Of a stretch of 64,000 nucleotides of DNA, positions 13,857 to 29,110 are shown in pieces. Made by a program: the position numbers and the translations under genes. How positions within the stretch are numbered: the first letter of the stretch is position 1; the number at the start of each line of letters is the position of its first letter. Source of the stretch: Rachycentron canadum (taxonomy: Eukaryota > Chordata > Actinopteri > Carangiformes > Rachycentridae); the NCBI GenBank assembly GCA_038496675.1, contig CM076659.1:16562219-16626218 (forward strand), written 5' to 3'. The notes below the pieces were generated by a model, which was given only the letters and a program-made list of their open reading frames with translations, was not told where the DNA came from and did no database searches.

Positions 13857-15710
13857 GATGGAGTTGTTGTCAAGAGGGAACACACTGTCTTACTTGTTCA
13901 GACAAACCGGACAACAGGCGGACATGTTGAAATGTGAAACTGCACAGTCATACTCACTCTGACGTAGAGGAGTATGATATCATCAGGAAGTGCAGCAATC
14001 TTCGCGCTGTATTTTCAACTGTGTGATACTATTCAGAAGTTATTATTTGAAATATAAATCCAAATCACTCCCTGATGTTAATAACTCATAGAAATTCAAC
14101 ATTGCACATGCGCACATGCACATGACACATTTGTGTGTCAGAGGATTATGTGAACATTAAGTCTGTGTCAATAAAAATGCCACTTACAGTGATTACATTT
14201 CATTAAGATTAATGTTAAACGAGAAACCAAATAAGCACAAAATATAACAATTGTGATTTCATAAATGTTGCAAATGCAAACTAAGAAGAGCTTTGAAATG
14301 AGAACTAAAGGGTAATTTGTTAAAAGTGTCACTATTATTAAACAGTTCCGGGCATTTAGAGACTCTACCAAGGTCATGTTTGACCTTGAATAGAGCTTAT
14401 ATATGCACACAAGAAAAACATTTAGGATTCCTGAGGAGAGATTTAAATTGAAATATGACAAGTACAAAGCATTACAAGAATGAGCTATAAAATTGCAGAA
14501 ACATTAAAGCAATAAAAGTAAAAAAAATTATGAAAACTCTTAAAGTAAACCTCCAGAACACGAGGAAGAAGAGGAGGGAGACTGGTGAACATGAATTACT
14601 AGCTATGAAATAATTTATATATTTGTCATGTAGTGGCCTTCATGGGTGATTGCTTATAAAATATGATACCAAATGCAATAGCACTAAAAACAGACAGACT
14701 ATCAGGGAAGTGTTAGAACATTTTGGTGCATCTCCTTCATTCTGCAACTACATTGCCAAAATATCAGTTGGCAGCGTTTTTATACCATTGTGTGTGTACA
14801 CTTCAAACAGTGGTGATTGTCACTGAGTGGGTCATGTTGGAGTTGAAGCTAATAATAGTTGCTCTTACTGAATTTATCAAAACGCAGAATTGAATTGACC
14901 TCAAAACGTCAAAAGAGATGGTGTGTAGCCACACTGAGGCAGGAGAGTGACTTTTCTGTGGATGTCCTGTTAATGACAGATGTGGACAAGTGATGCTACC
15001 AAGTGATCTAGTTAGATACTAATGCGTTTAGTATTGAAACACATGGTCTGAAATACAACCAGAAATTGGAATGTGTTGTGTGGTATTTAAAACCTAGCCA
15101 GCATAACCTTTGAATATAAATAGGCTATAGATCAGCAAACTGGAATTGTAAATTGTAGATTAAATTCATCATTCGATAACAAATCTGAAAAAACTGATGG
15201 GATTTGGGCCAGGAAACATATATGAGAGGATAATCATGGTAGGATTTTGACGAAACTGGAGTTAATGGATATTAAGTGAAGTAGGAGTTGAGGTAGATAG
15301 CTAGGTAAGACAACTTGATCAAGTTAAGATAATGTTATATAATCATCAAATCACAACAAGTTATGACAGAGCACATTTTATTTCAATAGCATCTCAATCC
15401 CTTGGAAACATTTCTTGGCAAAAGGTCCACAAAAGCTTCTATATTAATTAAGGTCATTGTACTGATTTACATCTCTGATGCCACCACAGTAATGGTAGCT
15501 TGTTAACTTGATGTAAATGTACTAAATGTATGAACAGTTTTTTTTTTGTTAGTTTGTTTTTGAGTCATACTCATTAGAAAACCTGCAGGATTGCAACTAC
15601 AACATACAACACCTTTAAAATGACCTGTTTCTGAGCTCCAGAGAGAAGCTCCAGAGAGGACAACGGTTTTTAGGAAATACCTTCTTATAGATATGATCAT
15701 ATATATGGTT

Positions 15711-15720
<10 letters not shown>

Positions 15721-15790
<70 letters not shown>

Positions 15791-15843
15791 ACACCATATA
15801 TATGTATGTATATATGTGTATATGTATGTATATATATATATAT
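15721..15843. repeat. Compound CA then TA/TATG microsatellite
   Basis: A CA tract (15721-15775, one interruption), then TA runs, then mixed TATG and TATA units. Confidence 0.95.
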
Positions 15844-16464
15844 TTGACATATAACACTCAACCAGTTGATCATCAAGGTGGCACCAAGGACTGACAACAA
15901 AATGAGTTTACCATTATCAACTTGCGTGCACAGTGAATCCACGTAGCCTGCCTCTTCATCTAAACTACTTGCACAGCATCTCAGCTGTGTTTATATACCT
16001 GTACAAGAAAAGCTCAGCCAATCACAGAGACAACAGTGAGGGGCACAAACAGTCAGCTGCCACATTCATGTTTGGAAGATGAGTCACAGTGGTTAAATAG
16101 AGGCAGGAAGCTGATTGGTGGGAAGACTTCTGAGTCACCAGGCAACAGCTCCCTATTGGTAGAAACACAAGCCAATGACAAGTGAGACCCTTAAATAAGG
16201 AACAAGTTTTGGAGGGAAAAACATGTATCATTGACTTACCACTTATTTAAAAATGGGGTGATATTTTAGACTAAATATTAGTTAATTGGCTCAGCAGTGA
16301 ATTAGTTTGTTTTTAAAGCAGGTTAAAGCAGGACATGAAAAATAGATTACACTTCACAAATTCAAATATCTCGAACAAATAGGTGTTAGAGTGATAGAGA
16401 TGTTTTATCCATTTGCTTTAGGCTGAATTTTTGGGAATATATATTCCTCTTAATCCATATTTTG

Positions 16465-16465
<1 letters not shown>

Positions 16466-16542
<77 letters not shown>

Positions 16543-16552
16543 TGTCTCTTAT
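16466..16552. repeat. Compound CA then TA microsatellite at the left edge of an assembly gap
   Basis: CA (16466-16511) then TA (16511-16541), then Ns. The TA repeat resumes after the gap at 16940-16959. Confidence 0.95.
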
Positions 16553-16939
16553 NNNNNNNNNNNNNNNNNNNNNNNNNNNNNNNNNNNNNNNNNNNNNNNN
16601 NNNNNNNNNNNNNNNNNNNNNNNNNNNNNNNNNNNNNNNNNNNNNNNNNNNNNNNNNNNNNNNNNNNNNNNNNNNNNNNNNNNNNNNNNNNNNNNNNNNN
16701 NNNNNNNNNNNNNNNNNNNNNNNNNNNNNNNNNNNNNNNNNNNNNNNNNNNNNNNNNNNNNNNNNNNNNNNNNNNNNNNNNNNNNNNNNNNNNNNNNNNN
16801 NNNNNNNNNNNNNNNNNNNNNNNNNNNNNNNNNNNNNNNNNNNNNNNNNNNNNNNNNNNNNNNNNNNNNNNNNNNNNNNNNNNNNNNNNNNNNNNNNNNN
16901 NNNNNNNNNNNNNNNNNNNNNNNNNNNNNNNNNNNNNNN
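16553..16939. other. Assembly gap (387 Ns)
   Basis: Unknown bases flanked on both sides by TA repeats. Open frames that appear to cross it are artefacts. Confidence 1.
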
Positions 16940-18473
16940 TATATATATATATATATATAGATGGCATTTAAGTCACTCTTGGGGTTAAGCTTAGGTTGCG
17001 GTATTTTCAACTACTCAGTGCCTGTGGCCTTTAGTGCCTGATAAGATTGTAGGTTAATAATATGTTTATCAGAGGTGACGTAATCAGTAAGGATATCCCA
17101 TCACTTATAAAAATACAATCAAGTCAATTCAATTCAAGGATAAAGCTCACAGTATTACAGTCACAATCAATGACAAACATTCAATAATATATTAATAAAG
17201 CAAGTAAATACAGTTATTTCCACTGTATATAGCACACTGTCTGATAAAATGTTTAAGCATGAAACATTTCTTTAAATATATAAGAAAAAAGATTCTATAT
17301 GCAATGTTTATCTTGACAGACAAACTAAAAAGATAAGAAAAAGCAAAGAGTTTGATTCTGGAAAGAAATACACCGACAAATACAATACACGTTCAATACA
17401 AACTTTGCACATCAAGACCTGTCTCCAGTGGTGTAAATCTTCGCCAACGTTAACTTTCACTTTGCTTCTATTTCAAGCACACTGCTCACAAATGTGGGTG
17501 AATGGTGGGACTGAAGGCTGGTGGCGATAGTGGTCACTGGCCCAAAGCCATTGTTGTGTTAATTGTTCGGTACGAACATGATAAACAAAAAACTGGAATA
17601 TGCCCCCTCTGCATTGCTACTTACTCATCCTCACATGTTGGACTGAGGGCAGATTGTCTCACTATAGCCTCTTGAGGTAAAAAGTGGTTTTATGAGACAG
17701 GATGAGCTGGAGCTCGCTGGTCAGCATGTTAACTTCAGTAGATATAACACAATAGACTATATAAGCATCTTTGACATAAGGTCAAAATTTCTTTCATCAT
17801 ATTCTGTAGATGATTTAGTTAATGTAGTAGTTTTAAACTAAGATATTTTTAAGCACCTTAATGTGGACTGTGATCCAATGGTCAAGACTTAACTTTGATT
17901 ATCATTGTCACAAACTCTTCAAAAAGCTTTCCTTACAGAGGAAAAGGCTAAGCCTCCACTCCCATGAACCAGCTCTTGTTATTGTTCATATTTGGAGCTA
18001 TAGAATTGGGTAACAGAGCATGAATGACTGTCTTTTTGTTTATGTCACTGTAGTGATTCACGTTCATGCAGTAACCTCCTATCGCAACATTCAACAGCTG
18101 CATTTCTCAACTTTACTTCTGTTTGAGGGCACCTGGTGAACAAAAGCTTACTCATTACACTGCACACATTTCCTAACACCAGATGGGATTATTTTTATAT
18201 CTTTGTTTCAGCAGAGGCTCTCAGTTATATGCTAAAGTTTCCATTAAGCAGTTTGTGGTTTTGATAAGCCCTCATTTAAAGAGGCCTCTAATGAGAGACA
18301 TATGCAGGATCTCTCTTCTCAGTTTGGTTTTGGTGGTAAAAATGAAAATATGGTGGCACTCTCAATAAACGTTACAAAAGGAAGAATAACATTTCTTATT
18401 TATATAGTAAATTAGACTTTTGTTCATGCTTAAAACAAATCATTGTACTTTTTTAAAGGCTGCAAAGGTGTGT

Positions 18474-18640
18474 CAAGTCAATTCAGTTTTATCTTTATGA
18501 GCCAAAATTACCAACAACTAATATCCTTATAACCTTGATTCAGGAAAGGGGAAAAAGGGATGCAATAGATGGGGAATACACAGAGTACAAGAAGTAACAG
18601 CAGTAAAACAGTAACAGAGACAGATAATACTAAGTTAAAT
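18474..18640. repeat. Possible dispersed repeat fragment ('caagtcaattcagttttat' type)
   Basis: It begins with GTCAAGTCAATTCAGTTTTA and continues with sequence like the widespread fish 3'-end repeat 'caattcaattttatttatatagc'. A shorter similar start occurs at about 17120. The match is weak. Confidence 0.35.
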
Positions 18641-19492
18641 TAAAGAGTAAATAAATAAAAAGAAAAAGAATGTGATTAATTCACATTCTTTGTTCTTCAA
18701 AGGGTATTTGCTCATAGATCCTTTTTAACAGCAATGGTACACTGTTCATGAAAGATTGATTCTGTTTATTTCCTTCATGGAGTTACTGCAATAAAAATAT
18801 TCCCAGAGCCAATCGTCATTGAACCTTGAGGAGAAATTCATATTGCATATGTATAACAAACTTCATCTCAGTGTATATGTGAACACTGAATATTGGCATA
18901 TTGGCAAGTTTTATCTTTCCACTTCACCTCCTCATACCCTACATCTTTAAAATTAGAATAACAGGGGCCACATTATAACATTATCCCAAGATAAATTTAT
19001 TTTAAATTAATAAATATTATATAATTATATAATTAATCAGCCAGTTAGAGAACATGCCTTTTTAGTAGTCTGTAAGTAGTATCCACAATGTTTATTTATT
19101 ATTTGTATTGCACTGCACTGAGGCTAAAATGTGTCTCTCTGATTCCTCCATCACGAACCATATTGGTGAAGATCTTAATCAAGATCTGGAGTTACTCAAT
19201 GAAGAAGCATAGATCTGCATCCAGTGACTATTCTAATTTTTTTTGTTTTACTATTCATGTGGGATAACCATGTTAAACGAAATATTTCCACATATTATAA
19301 AATAGGCCTGAAACTTTAAGAATGAATGAAAGTTTTTCAGTTGGTTCTTTTTATTTGTTCAACATGTCTGTTTAATCTGGAATAAAGAGGAGAAGCAATG
19401 GGTTTAAGCAGCATTAATATCCTTCATGAAAGAGTAACGCCTACAGAAAATTAAACTTCACTGAGGGAAGGGCACTTTCCTTTTAGACAGAA

Positions 19493-19535
<43 letters not shown>
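19493..19535. repeat. CA microsatellite
   Basis: About 21 CA units. Confidence 0.96.
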
Positions 19536-19539
<4 letters not shown>

Positions 19540-21370
19540 GCAGGGCTTTGTGAGTATGACAGGAATTTTCAGGGAAGGGCAGTGAAGATAGAAACAGGAG
19601 GTAAAAAAAAAAAAAAGAATCTCTCAGATAACTGTTTAAACAGAAGACAGTGCATGTTTTTGCATGTTTTAAAGCAGGTGTATTCCTGCTATTTGAATGA
19701 CAATCAGGAGTAGTTAAGCTATCAGGTTCTTTCAGGTGGAGCAGGGATTTACCATATTGCACAAAAAACAAAGCAGTGAGGACACAAAACAGATAAATAG
19801 AGATGTTTTAAAATATATAAAATACACTGCACTGCTTCCTGATGAGGCCTGATTTATTTTCTGCAAGTAAAATGTGTTACTCATTGTTATTAAATCATAT
19901 ACTAAACACTGTGTAGATGATAACACATTAATAATAACTTTTGGGTTCTCAGGTTAAGGAAAACGTTACTCATGATTCTTCATTAACAATTTGTAACAAA
20001 AATGATAGCTAATTAAAAATGGATGAACTTCTGATCCCTCTTTCAATGACTTACAACATTTATAATAGCAGTCATAAGTTATTAATGTTATTAACAGCTC
20101 CATTAAGCATTGATGACAACTTTAAACCCTTTAGAAAGGACACCTCATCAGAAAGTACTGTGTTTAAGCTGCTGACAGAGTTCATATTCAGTTACTTTTT
20201 ACAACTTTTCAAAATGTACTCTCATTCATCCACAGAACATATATCCCAATGTCTGCAGAAATGTTACGATAAGAAATACTAATGCACTCTTATCAGCAAA
20301 TGTGAGAGTGATGTGTTGTATAATGATGTGTGATGTGTTTGCCAAATTTTGGTGTCGCACTACATTCAGATTAAACTGGACTCATCATATCTTTGATATA
20401 AACCACCAACACGCAGAGCTTACTTCAACTCAAGACGTTGTCCATACAGATGTATTTAGACTCCTGCTGCACTGAAATTGATGTTCACTACATTCAGAAA
20501 GTGAAACTAACTCAGACAACTTCTAAGGAAAATGAATAACTGTGGAGAAATGTATCGTCCATGTGAGCATGACACACTGCATATAGGAAGTGGTGCAAGG
20601 GCACACAAAAAAACCCCTCCCACACTCACATGTCACAAACACAATCGTATTTCACAGGTGGATTGGAAACATCGTGATGATTATGTAAAATAAAGTTCTA
20701 TATGTTAAAAGTTAAACCAAATTAAAGAGTTTGAGCTGAAATGTGATAATATAGAGATCATTTCTGTGCAGGTCCTGAGAGCTCACCAGAGCTTATTTTT
20801 TGCAGTAACCCAAAAGCCAATGGAAAAATCCCATTGGCCCTTTACATCCATTACACCATTCCTGCTGCACTAAGAAAACATCTTAATATACTATAATATA
20901 CTAATAATACTAATTTAAAAACACAGGCATGACATGTACAAGAAGAGTTATTAGTGGATGACCTGCTCTGCCTCCTGAGCCAGAAATCAGATTTGGGCTC
21001 AGACTTATCTATTATCCTTTCTATGTAGACATAATGTTATAGACTATTAATATATAATACTGGTTATGAAATTGCACTTTAGTTTTGTTTGGACTTTGTC
21101 ACATATTTTTTGCCTAAATGCTCTGACTCAAAGAGCAGAATGTAAGGGGAGGAACTTCATCAGCAACCAGCTATGCCACTTTATAGTCCCAACAAGATCA
21201 CAGATTAACCCTGGGTTGAAAGGCAAAGGACTTCACTGATTGGTGCAAAGAGAAACAAAGGCGGGACTCACAGTGTGGTGTGATTACAAGTCAGAGGGGA
21301 CGATCCATATGGAAAGTACCTGAAGATTTTAGATGAAGTGGGAGTCAAGACAGTGTCAAGTGTATTCAAT

Positions 21371-21373
<3 letters not shown>

Positions 21374-21432
<59 letters not shown>
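21374..21432. repeat. GT microsatellite
   Basis: About 29 uninterrupted GT units. Confidence 0.97.
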
Positions 21433-21433
<1 letters not shown>

Positions 21434-24400
21434 AGTCAGTTGTACCCCTATCTGACTGCTCACAGAAGCAAAACATTTCATCATTATCTTCAAGTGGACA
21501 CCACAGGTTTTCTACATTATGATTTCCCACAAGGAAGCTGCTCAAAAAGCTCTAAAAGCTCCTTTGTTTTGTTTTTTTTGCTCCATTTACAGACAAAGGT
21601 GTGTGCCACGCTCACCTATCTTCAAAGAATTATCGCCGTCAATGATCTACTGCTGCTGAGCTTGTTGCCTGACATACCCTGACCTGTGTGTTTAATGAAT
21701 TGGATAAACACCCCCACCCTTAGTCACACACATGCCACGTTGGCACAGGGTTATTCAGACAGATACATATATTTATATTTAGAAGAAGGGGAAGTTGAAG
21801 AGACAAAAAGCAAAAGAAAGATTGGTAGTCATTATTATGAGTCCAGATTTGTGAAGATGAGTTAATTAAAGCTGAAGAAGAGAGGCAAAGAGACACTTAC
21901 AGAAAGTTTCCTCTCACATTAACTCAACCTTACATTGTTTGCTTTAGTATGGCTCAGTGACACATATTTTCCATGACCCCTGAGGAGGCCTGTAGATGTG
22001 GTTGACCTGACTGTAAGACGACTATCCACATTACAACAATAGTATGTCTGCCATACCAGCAAATCATTATCAAAGTAGTATCTTTTGAATGTATTTTTGT
22101 TTAATTTGGCTGAAAAAAGCAGGGAAAGAGAGATATGACTGTGTGAATTAAAAGAGTAATATTGGTAGAAAATGAATTTGTCTCCATGCAGTACAGTCTT
22201 TGCCACTGCTAACTCTGCTGCTGTTCACATGTGCAGCCTCTGCTACAGACAAGGGGATTTCTACTGAGTCTGTGGCAAATTACCACCAGGGCCACACATT
22301 TTTATTACCATGACAATTTTTCCATTTCTGTCCCACCGATAAAACAGTGCTGCTTGTTTCACACCAGCTTTTTGTCAGTCTGAAATTTAAGATGCAACCT
22401 GCTCTCTCCAGTGGTCAGCAATTAAAAATAAGCTGCTACGACTGTTTGTGTTCCTTTCTACTGCATTTTGTGGCAAACATCTTTCTGGGGGAAGCCAGAA
22501 AATTTTTTTTTTAATGCTGAACAATTTTTGAGTTGGGCTTTTCTCTGCCACTGAACATGGTTGGTGTAGATGGTCATTGTCACTGCATTTTCAAGGCAAG
22601 AGGTTTCAATATGCCCTCTGGATAGAGCTATGTCCTCAGGGCAGACTGGAGTCAGCCTGCATATCTACCTGTGTAGGATCAACCATAAGTCTTCTTTAGT
22701 CATTTAAGTCCACCTCTCACACTGAAGTTACTCAACTTAATGAAAAGCTGTTAACATAAACATATTTTGATGATGATGATGGTTGTCATACATATCTAGA
22801 TGGTAGCTCAGATGTCTACATTAGAGCAACAAAAGCAGTTGTCAATAGATGATAAATCATACTTGCTACATTGTTTCTACATATGTTATGCTGTATTTAC
22901 TGATATCTGCCACTGTTTTCTTAGAAAAGACTTATTCAAATTAAGAGTTACCTCAGTCTGTGGTTAAGCCTGAGTCATGAGCTGAATTCTGATGTATGAA
23001 CTTACTACGTGGTTGACTTACAGTGTGATGAACACCACTTCCTCATTTGGACCGTCTTGGTTTCCATTTCTGGGAAATCAAGGTATCTCAAAGACCAGGG
23101 TGAGTGTCAGTAACAGGTTTTACTCACTTTGGTGAAACTACCTTTCCTGTTTACTTCCCTTTTCTCTTTTAAAAGCTCCTTTCAGTATGTCCAGTATGTT
23201 TGTGTAGCAAGTCCTCACCAAGTCCTCCCCCTTTGAATGACACACACCTATATTAGTATTAATATTATTAAGTATTTGTCAAACTGTTGTTTGTCTGCAT
23301 CTTCACAAATAATTAAATATTGCAAATATTAAACCATTTCCCAATCTTAGACAACTATGGAAGCAAGTTGTGGTCCAATATACAACTTACACAAGTGCTT
23401 CACATGAAGCTGCCAGCAAAAATACACTAAAGCCCCTTTTCCACTGATCAAAAAGACAACCAAGATATGCTCACCTACTACATCATTTCCAAAGTCTTCT
23501 CTTAAAAACCTTAAAATAATTGAATAACAGTAGGTACTAATAGTTGTTGCAGCTAACAATTTTCAAATTTCCCTTTCAATTACCAAATTGTGTATAGGTT
23601 TTCTTGGAAATATAGAGCTAAAATTAAGCAAAAACCTTTCAGGGAATTAGCAGGGAAATGCAGGATCCATAAAATGAAGTGTCTTCTCTGTCATCTTGGT
23701 AAACCTCTGAAATAAACAATAATGGAATATGAATAGGCTCTGGATTCTTCAGTGAAGGCTAAGAGGGAGGTTTAATATTAAATCTTTAACAAGGAAATTA
23801 AACTTTTTTTGTGGGAAAACTACATCAAACTTTATTTTCAAATTAATGCAATACGATCTTTAAGTTCCAGTTAAGTTTAGGAATAAAAATTACTTGGTTA
23901 AAGAAACAGCCTAATTTGGGTTAAAATTACTACTTCACTGAGTTGAAGGGATCTTATTCGCCATGGTTAAAATATGAATCATTTGATTGAGGTTGGAGAA
24001 CAACGGTGAATGGTTAAAAGAAACCAACGTTAACTGCAGTGTTGGTACAAAAACAGGAAGTAATTAGTGGTCTTCTTAGTAAAAGTACAGCTGTTGACCC
24101 ACCAACCACCAAAACCTCCTCCTCCCTCTGTGGACTATATGTGGCTCATGCCATGTCTTCCTTTGCTCTCAACAGACAAGTATCATAATTAATAAGTGAC
24201 GGGTCTCTGCTGAACATGAGAGTTAAAAGAAAATAAAGCAGAAATATTTCTGAAACACTTGAAGATCTTGAGATATATGAGACACACTTGTTTTTAACAA
24301 ATACTTAATTTGTTAACTTTTGATAGATTCATATTAGTGCAGAGTATATCCTGTTTGATTTGCACTTCCTGTTCCATATCCCTGTGAAGTCATTCTTACT

Positions 24401-24574
24401 GACTGACTCACTAATCCAGATGACTCCACCATGAAAACATGCTTATAGGGCTTTTCTTTAAATATATTTATAGAAGCACTCCAGACAAAACAAGAGACAC
24501 TTTAAAAAGTCTCATCAAAATCAAAGCAGGTATTAAGATTCTAAAGTCTCATGAACAGGCCAAGCCATAAGGAG

Positions 24575-24830
24575 ACTGAACACTACATTGCCCAGAATGC
24601 AACACAATAGGGGATTTCATCAGAACCTCCCTCGCTGGTCCATGCCCACTTTTCTCAAACCCCACACCCATAGTTTGTGAGCCAGGCTTTCTGAAAAAAA
24701 AAGTACTCTCCAAGCCCAAACTGTGATTTTTGCAGACTTTGGAAAGTTCCACCAACAGAAGACGCTGCACTCCCTTTGAAAACACAACTGAACTGATGTG
24801 CACACATCAGTGCAGTGTCCCTTTAAGCTC
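24575..24830. repeat. Possible dispersed repeat ('ctacattgcccagaatgcaac...gtgtccctttaag')
   Basis: It starts with CTACATTGCCCAGAATGCAA and ends with CAGTGTCCCTTTAAG. Both are ends I associate with a common percomorph interspersed repeat. The body also lacks coding character, although a minus-strand frame of 84 codons is open by chance. Confidence 0.45.
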
Positions 24831-27800
24831 ATCTACAGATATCTTCACCCTTTCTTTACTATTTCTCCCTTAGTAAATTTACCACTCCATTTTTTTCTCA
24901 CAGCACAATGTAGCAACACAGTGCAACTCAAAGCAACCCAACACGACGCAAAAAACACAAAAACAAGACAACAGCACAACTAAATGCAATGGTATGCAAC
25001 ACAGACCCTCAAAGCAACACCCTATATCTAAAATAAATAAAAGCAGTAAATGAATCTAATCAAGGATGTTGCATAAGCCTTTCAACTTTTCACTTTAGTC
25101 AGGTGTAGCTCATATCATTTTCCCTGGAGTTCAGGAGCGTGAAGGTGTTTAGTTGCCTGAGGTGGTGGAGCAGCTTTGATACCTTTGTTTTTGAAGCTGT
25201 GAAAGCTTTTGATTCTGAAACCTGTGGCTGGGTTTTTGCAACAGTACCTGATTTTTACCCTAAGTGGAGTTTAAAAGGTCTTTCACTGGCTTCACAGAGA
25301 TTAGACATGTTTGTCTGTATGCCTGCTTCACAGTGAGTCAAATGGCTGATGAAATATTACAGCGATGCAATGAGGCACATGACAGAAGAGGAGGGGGATG
25401 GCTTGAGATGAAAACCTTAATGTGTTTTAAAGCTTAATCAGAGCTATACATGCAGTGTGAGGCTATTAATCTATCCTATCATTTTAAATTCCACCTCATC
25501 AAATAAAGCTGTATTGATATGGGACATGACATGATATGGGATATAATTAGTATTTCTATGAAAGCTGTTAAATTGTGTGTGGCAAAATTAAAGTTATTTC
25601 ATTTTAAAATCTGTTTCAGATAATCTAGTAAATGCATCACAGCTGGACTTGATCTTGTTTGGTTCACTTTCACTAATGAATCACTTTAATACGTCCAAAC
25701 CAAGCAGCATTTCAGCTGGAAAAGTTCCACTCAGCAGGGGTGTGATCAGCGTAAAACACTTGATTTCTGATTTACAGCATTATTTTACAGCATTTAGTCC
25801 ACTATGGTGGATACAATTAAACTCAGAGAGACAGAAGCCATAACAGATATATCAATGCAACATGTAGTGAATTTTTCACCATCAAACACATATTTATAAT
25901 TTTATTTTCAGTCTTAGCTGGGAAATCATTTAAACAATTGAATTATCATAGCAACAATGACTTGTTTGGAACAACAACAACTATTATCTGACTCATAGAC
26001 AGGATTTTACAAATACCAATGTCATGAGTCCATGACCGGCCAATACAACCTTTTTTCTCATTGTGTTCTTAAAACCACTAAATTCCCAGGAAAAATCTTC
26101 GGATGTGACCTCAGAGTCTTCAATGGCAGTTACAGCCCGGAGCACTCATCATGAAAAAGAAGTGCTTTTGACTCTCTTTATATGTAAATAAATGTCACTT
26201 TAACTTTGAGAGAATTGCTCTATAAAATCCACATGAAAACTAACTTCAAAGATGATTTGAAAACAAAGTCCTAACAAGTGTCTAATAAGTCATTTAACTT
26301 TGCTCTAACCAAAGGAGAATAATAGCATCTTTTGTCTGGGTAATATCATGAGACAGAATAATACTGAATCTTGATGTGAGTCAGAGAATGACGTGCTTGC
26401 TCTACTGACTGCCAGCGATTATATGTTGTGTGAGACAAACCTGTCATTACCCTTGAGGGCATGGCAACTGAGCACCAAACTTCCCCAAGTATAAACTCTT
26501 CATTTGGACTTCCAATATTTTTTACATGGCTCAATGACATCAGAAGTTTTTTTTTTTTTTTCTTACAGTTGGGTGAGAAGATAAAGCTACAAGGTTTAAA
26601 CATTTATAAGCTACAGTTCTGTAATTGTGAACCAACAGACTCCCTGAACCTGTATGTAAACACTGTTGACCTTTTGCTCTGCAAGATTCACATTGATTTT
26701 GTCACATTAACATCTCATATTTGCCGAGTAATAAGTGGCACAGCATATATAGTAAGAAATGAGTATATGAAGATCAACCATCTCAGTGCACTGATATAAA
26801 TAGAAAAAAAATATAAGAATAACTGGAAAACAAAGTCACCAATCATCTATCCATGGCACCTTTTCTGACACATGAGATGTAGGTAGAGGTGTGTAGAGGT
26901 GTAAATTATAGGAAACAAGGTAAACATTAACAAGGTCAAGGTCATTAACAGGTCAGTAACTGTCAAGGTTAATCACAACCTGAACAGAAAGCACTAATGT
27001 TGTCTTTATAATGTCAGCTCCAATACAACTCAAACCCTGTTTGCACAGACAAACATGACCCTGGGATGTCTAGTGACTTGAAACAACTGCAACAACAGTG
27101 AATGATTTTGATCCTGTCTTTGTGAAGTGAAGAAATTTCCTACCGTGCAAACTCCCCAATGCACTGCACTTTGTTGAGGACAAAGGATCCTGTGTAGCTG
27201 TTTCAGCATTCACATATCGTCTTTCTCCTGTCATAAAAAAACATGAAGGCAGGACCTTAGAGAAAGGATTAGAAACACATTGTCTGCACTACCAAATTCC
27301 GAATTGGCCATGTCAGGGGGTTATGTAAGAATATAGCAGACAGAAAGAAAGGAAGCAAAGTGCAGCAAATGAAAATTCTGACTTGTCATTTGTTTTACAG
27401 ATATACATTTACATATACAAACTTTTATCCTGTTGGCCCTAAGGCATGAGCTTGAGGTTTATAGAAGTTTCTCCCTATAAAAGAACATATAATGACAAAA
27501 ATTAGATATTTAAAGCTGTTAATTGACAAAGCAGCTCTGTTTACGTTAATTTTTATCAAAACAACATACATAGAAATACTATGGGCTTAAATTGTTGGCC
27601 CACATAACCCAGACTAAGGAGAGATCCTGTGCAAACTTCCACACTCTGGTCTCACAGTAAAGCAGGAATGCCTCAATTAATACTTCAGTCACCGACTTAA
27701 ACTCAGCTGGCTTTGGACCCGTGAGAAGGCCTGTGTGCAGCATTTCCTATTAGAGGAGTAGGGGTTTGTAGGATGTTGGAGCTGTAAACAGGAAGTGAAG

Positions 27801-28079
27801 TTGAGTATGAGAGCTGGTACAGGAAGTGCATCAGTCAAACACAATTTATCATTTCCAATAACTCACTCACTTGAGTCTGTCACCTTTTACGGTAAATTGT
27901 AAGTATTGAGACACAATGGATACCACTGTTAACAAGTTTTCAGTGATATTTATACACTGACCCTTTGCTTTTTCACAGTTCTCATTGTCACTATTTCATG
28001 AAATTGATTACCAATAAATTCAGATCTAAATCAACTCAATATCTGGTTGTTTCTCTGGTTTGATAATTCTAATATTGTG

Positions 28080-28084
<5 letters not shown>

Positions 28085-28110
<26 letters not shown>
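28085..28110. repeat. TA microsatellite
   Basis: About 13 TA units. Confidence 0.95.
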
Positions 28111-28116
<6 letters not shown>

Positions 28117-28734
28117 TTTTTTTTCATTTGTCCAAAGGTATTTTTATTTTACTGATCACTTTATTGAGTGCTCAATATTTCCTGACTTTTGAGTACAGTG
28201 GGGTTGCAAAATAAATAATTTCATTGACTTATATCATCTCTGTTATGTTACATGATTCATAGTTGGAGAACTTGTGTTGTTCAGTTCGGAAAACCAATAA
28301 ACAAAAACCAACAATTTTGTCTCATGAAAGAGATGTTGACGGTCTGTGAACAGAAAAAAAATTCTGGGTAAATGAAGTTGTATATTGCCGGCTTTGCCTA
28401 TAGTAGAACCCCAAGGCGCATTTTGCCAAGCTTTAATAAAATCTATAGATATACTTGCCAAAATGCAGTCATTATTGCTGACATGCTCATTTCCAGCTCC
28501 ATGTTTTTGTTCTGGAATATCTTTGCATTCACAAAAACCATAATTTATCTTATACGGCCTGTTATGCAGCCCCTCAGCTGAGCTTCTGACTGAAACAGGT
28601 GGTATTATGTCTCCTTATAAGTCTTTAATAGTTAATAATAAGATTTTGATAATTAATAATTCCCTTTCCGATTGGCCAAACATCAGTTTTGTTTTAGTTA
28701 ATTATTAAAAATATATTATTTATATTTTTTGCAT

Positions 28735-29110
28735 GTTAAAGGAGCTATTTGTAAGTTTTGCTGTGACTACATAGCCAGTATTTGCATTAACAGTTGTTTA
28801 CTTACCAGTCTTTGTCATAAGTTTCAGCTAACATTACATTTACATGACAACACCTCTAGAGTAGCACTAGATCTATATTAAATACTACAGTCATTTGGTA
28901 TTGGAAAGTGATGTGACAGGCCAGGGCTAGGTGCTAAGCATGCTAACTCCAGTGGAAGAAAGGAAATGACAAAAACAAAGATGTTGTTTTCCCCCTAGAA
29001 TAAAGGAATTAAGTTTGATGTTTGTTTCTTCTTGACTAAGCTAACCGCTCTTATCGCTAACATTAGCTTTGTAGTAATAGCAAAACTTTCAAATAGCGCC
29101 TTGAGTCGGG
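28735..29110. repeat. Possible dispersed repeat ('taaaggagctatttgtaagt...gctaacattagc')
   Basis: It begins TTAAAGGAGCTATTTGTAAG, close to the frequent fish repeat end 'taaaggagcaatatgtaagt'. It contains CATGCTAACTCC and CGCTAACATTAGC motifs typical of such elements. Confidence 0.45.

Larger units (their letters stand above)
10836..24574. other. Intergenic or intronic sequence with microsatellites and an assembly gap
   Basis: No coding exon recognised. It holds many CA/GT/TA tracts, a 24-bp tandem duplication at 12501-12544, the gap at 16553-16939, and a possible repeat at about 18474-18640. The remainder shows nothing distinctive. Confidence 0.55.

Noticed and set aside
16386..17010. Long open frames on both strands (150-193 codons)
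   Set aside because: They exist only because the run of Ns is read as open; the remaining residues are translated CA/TA repeats.
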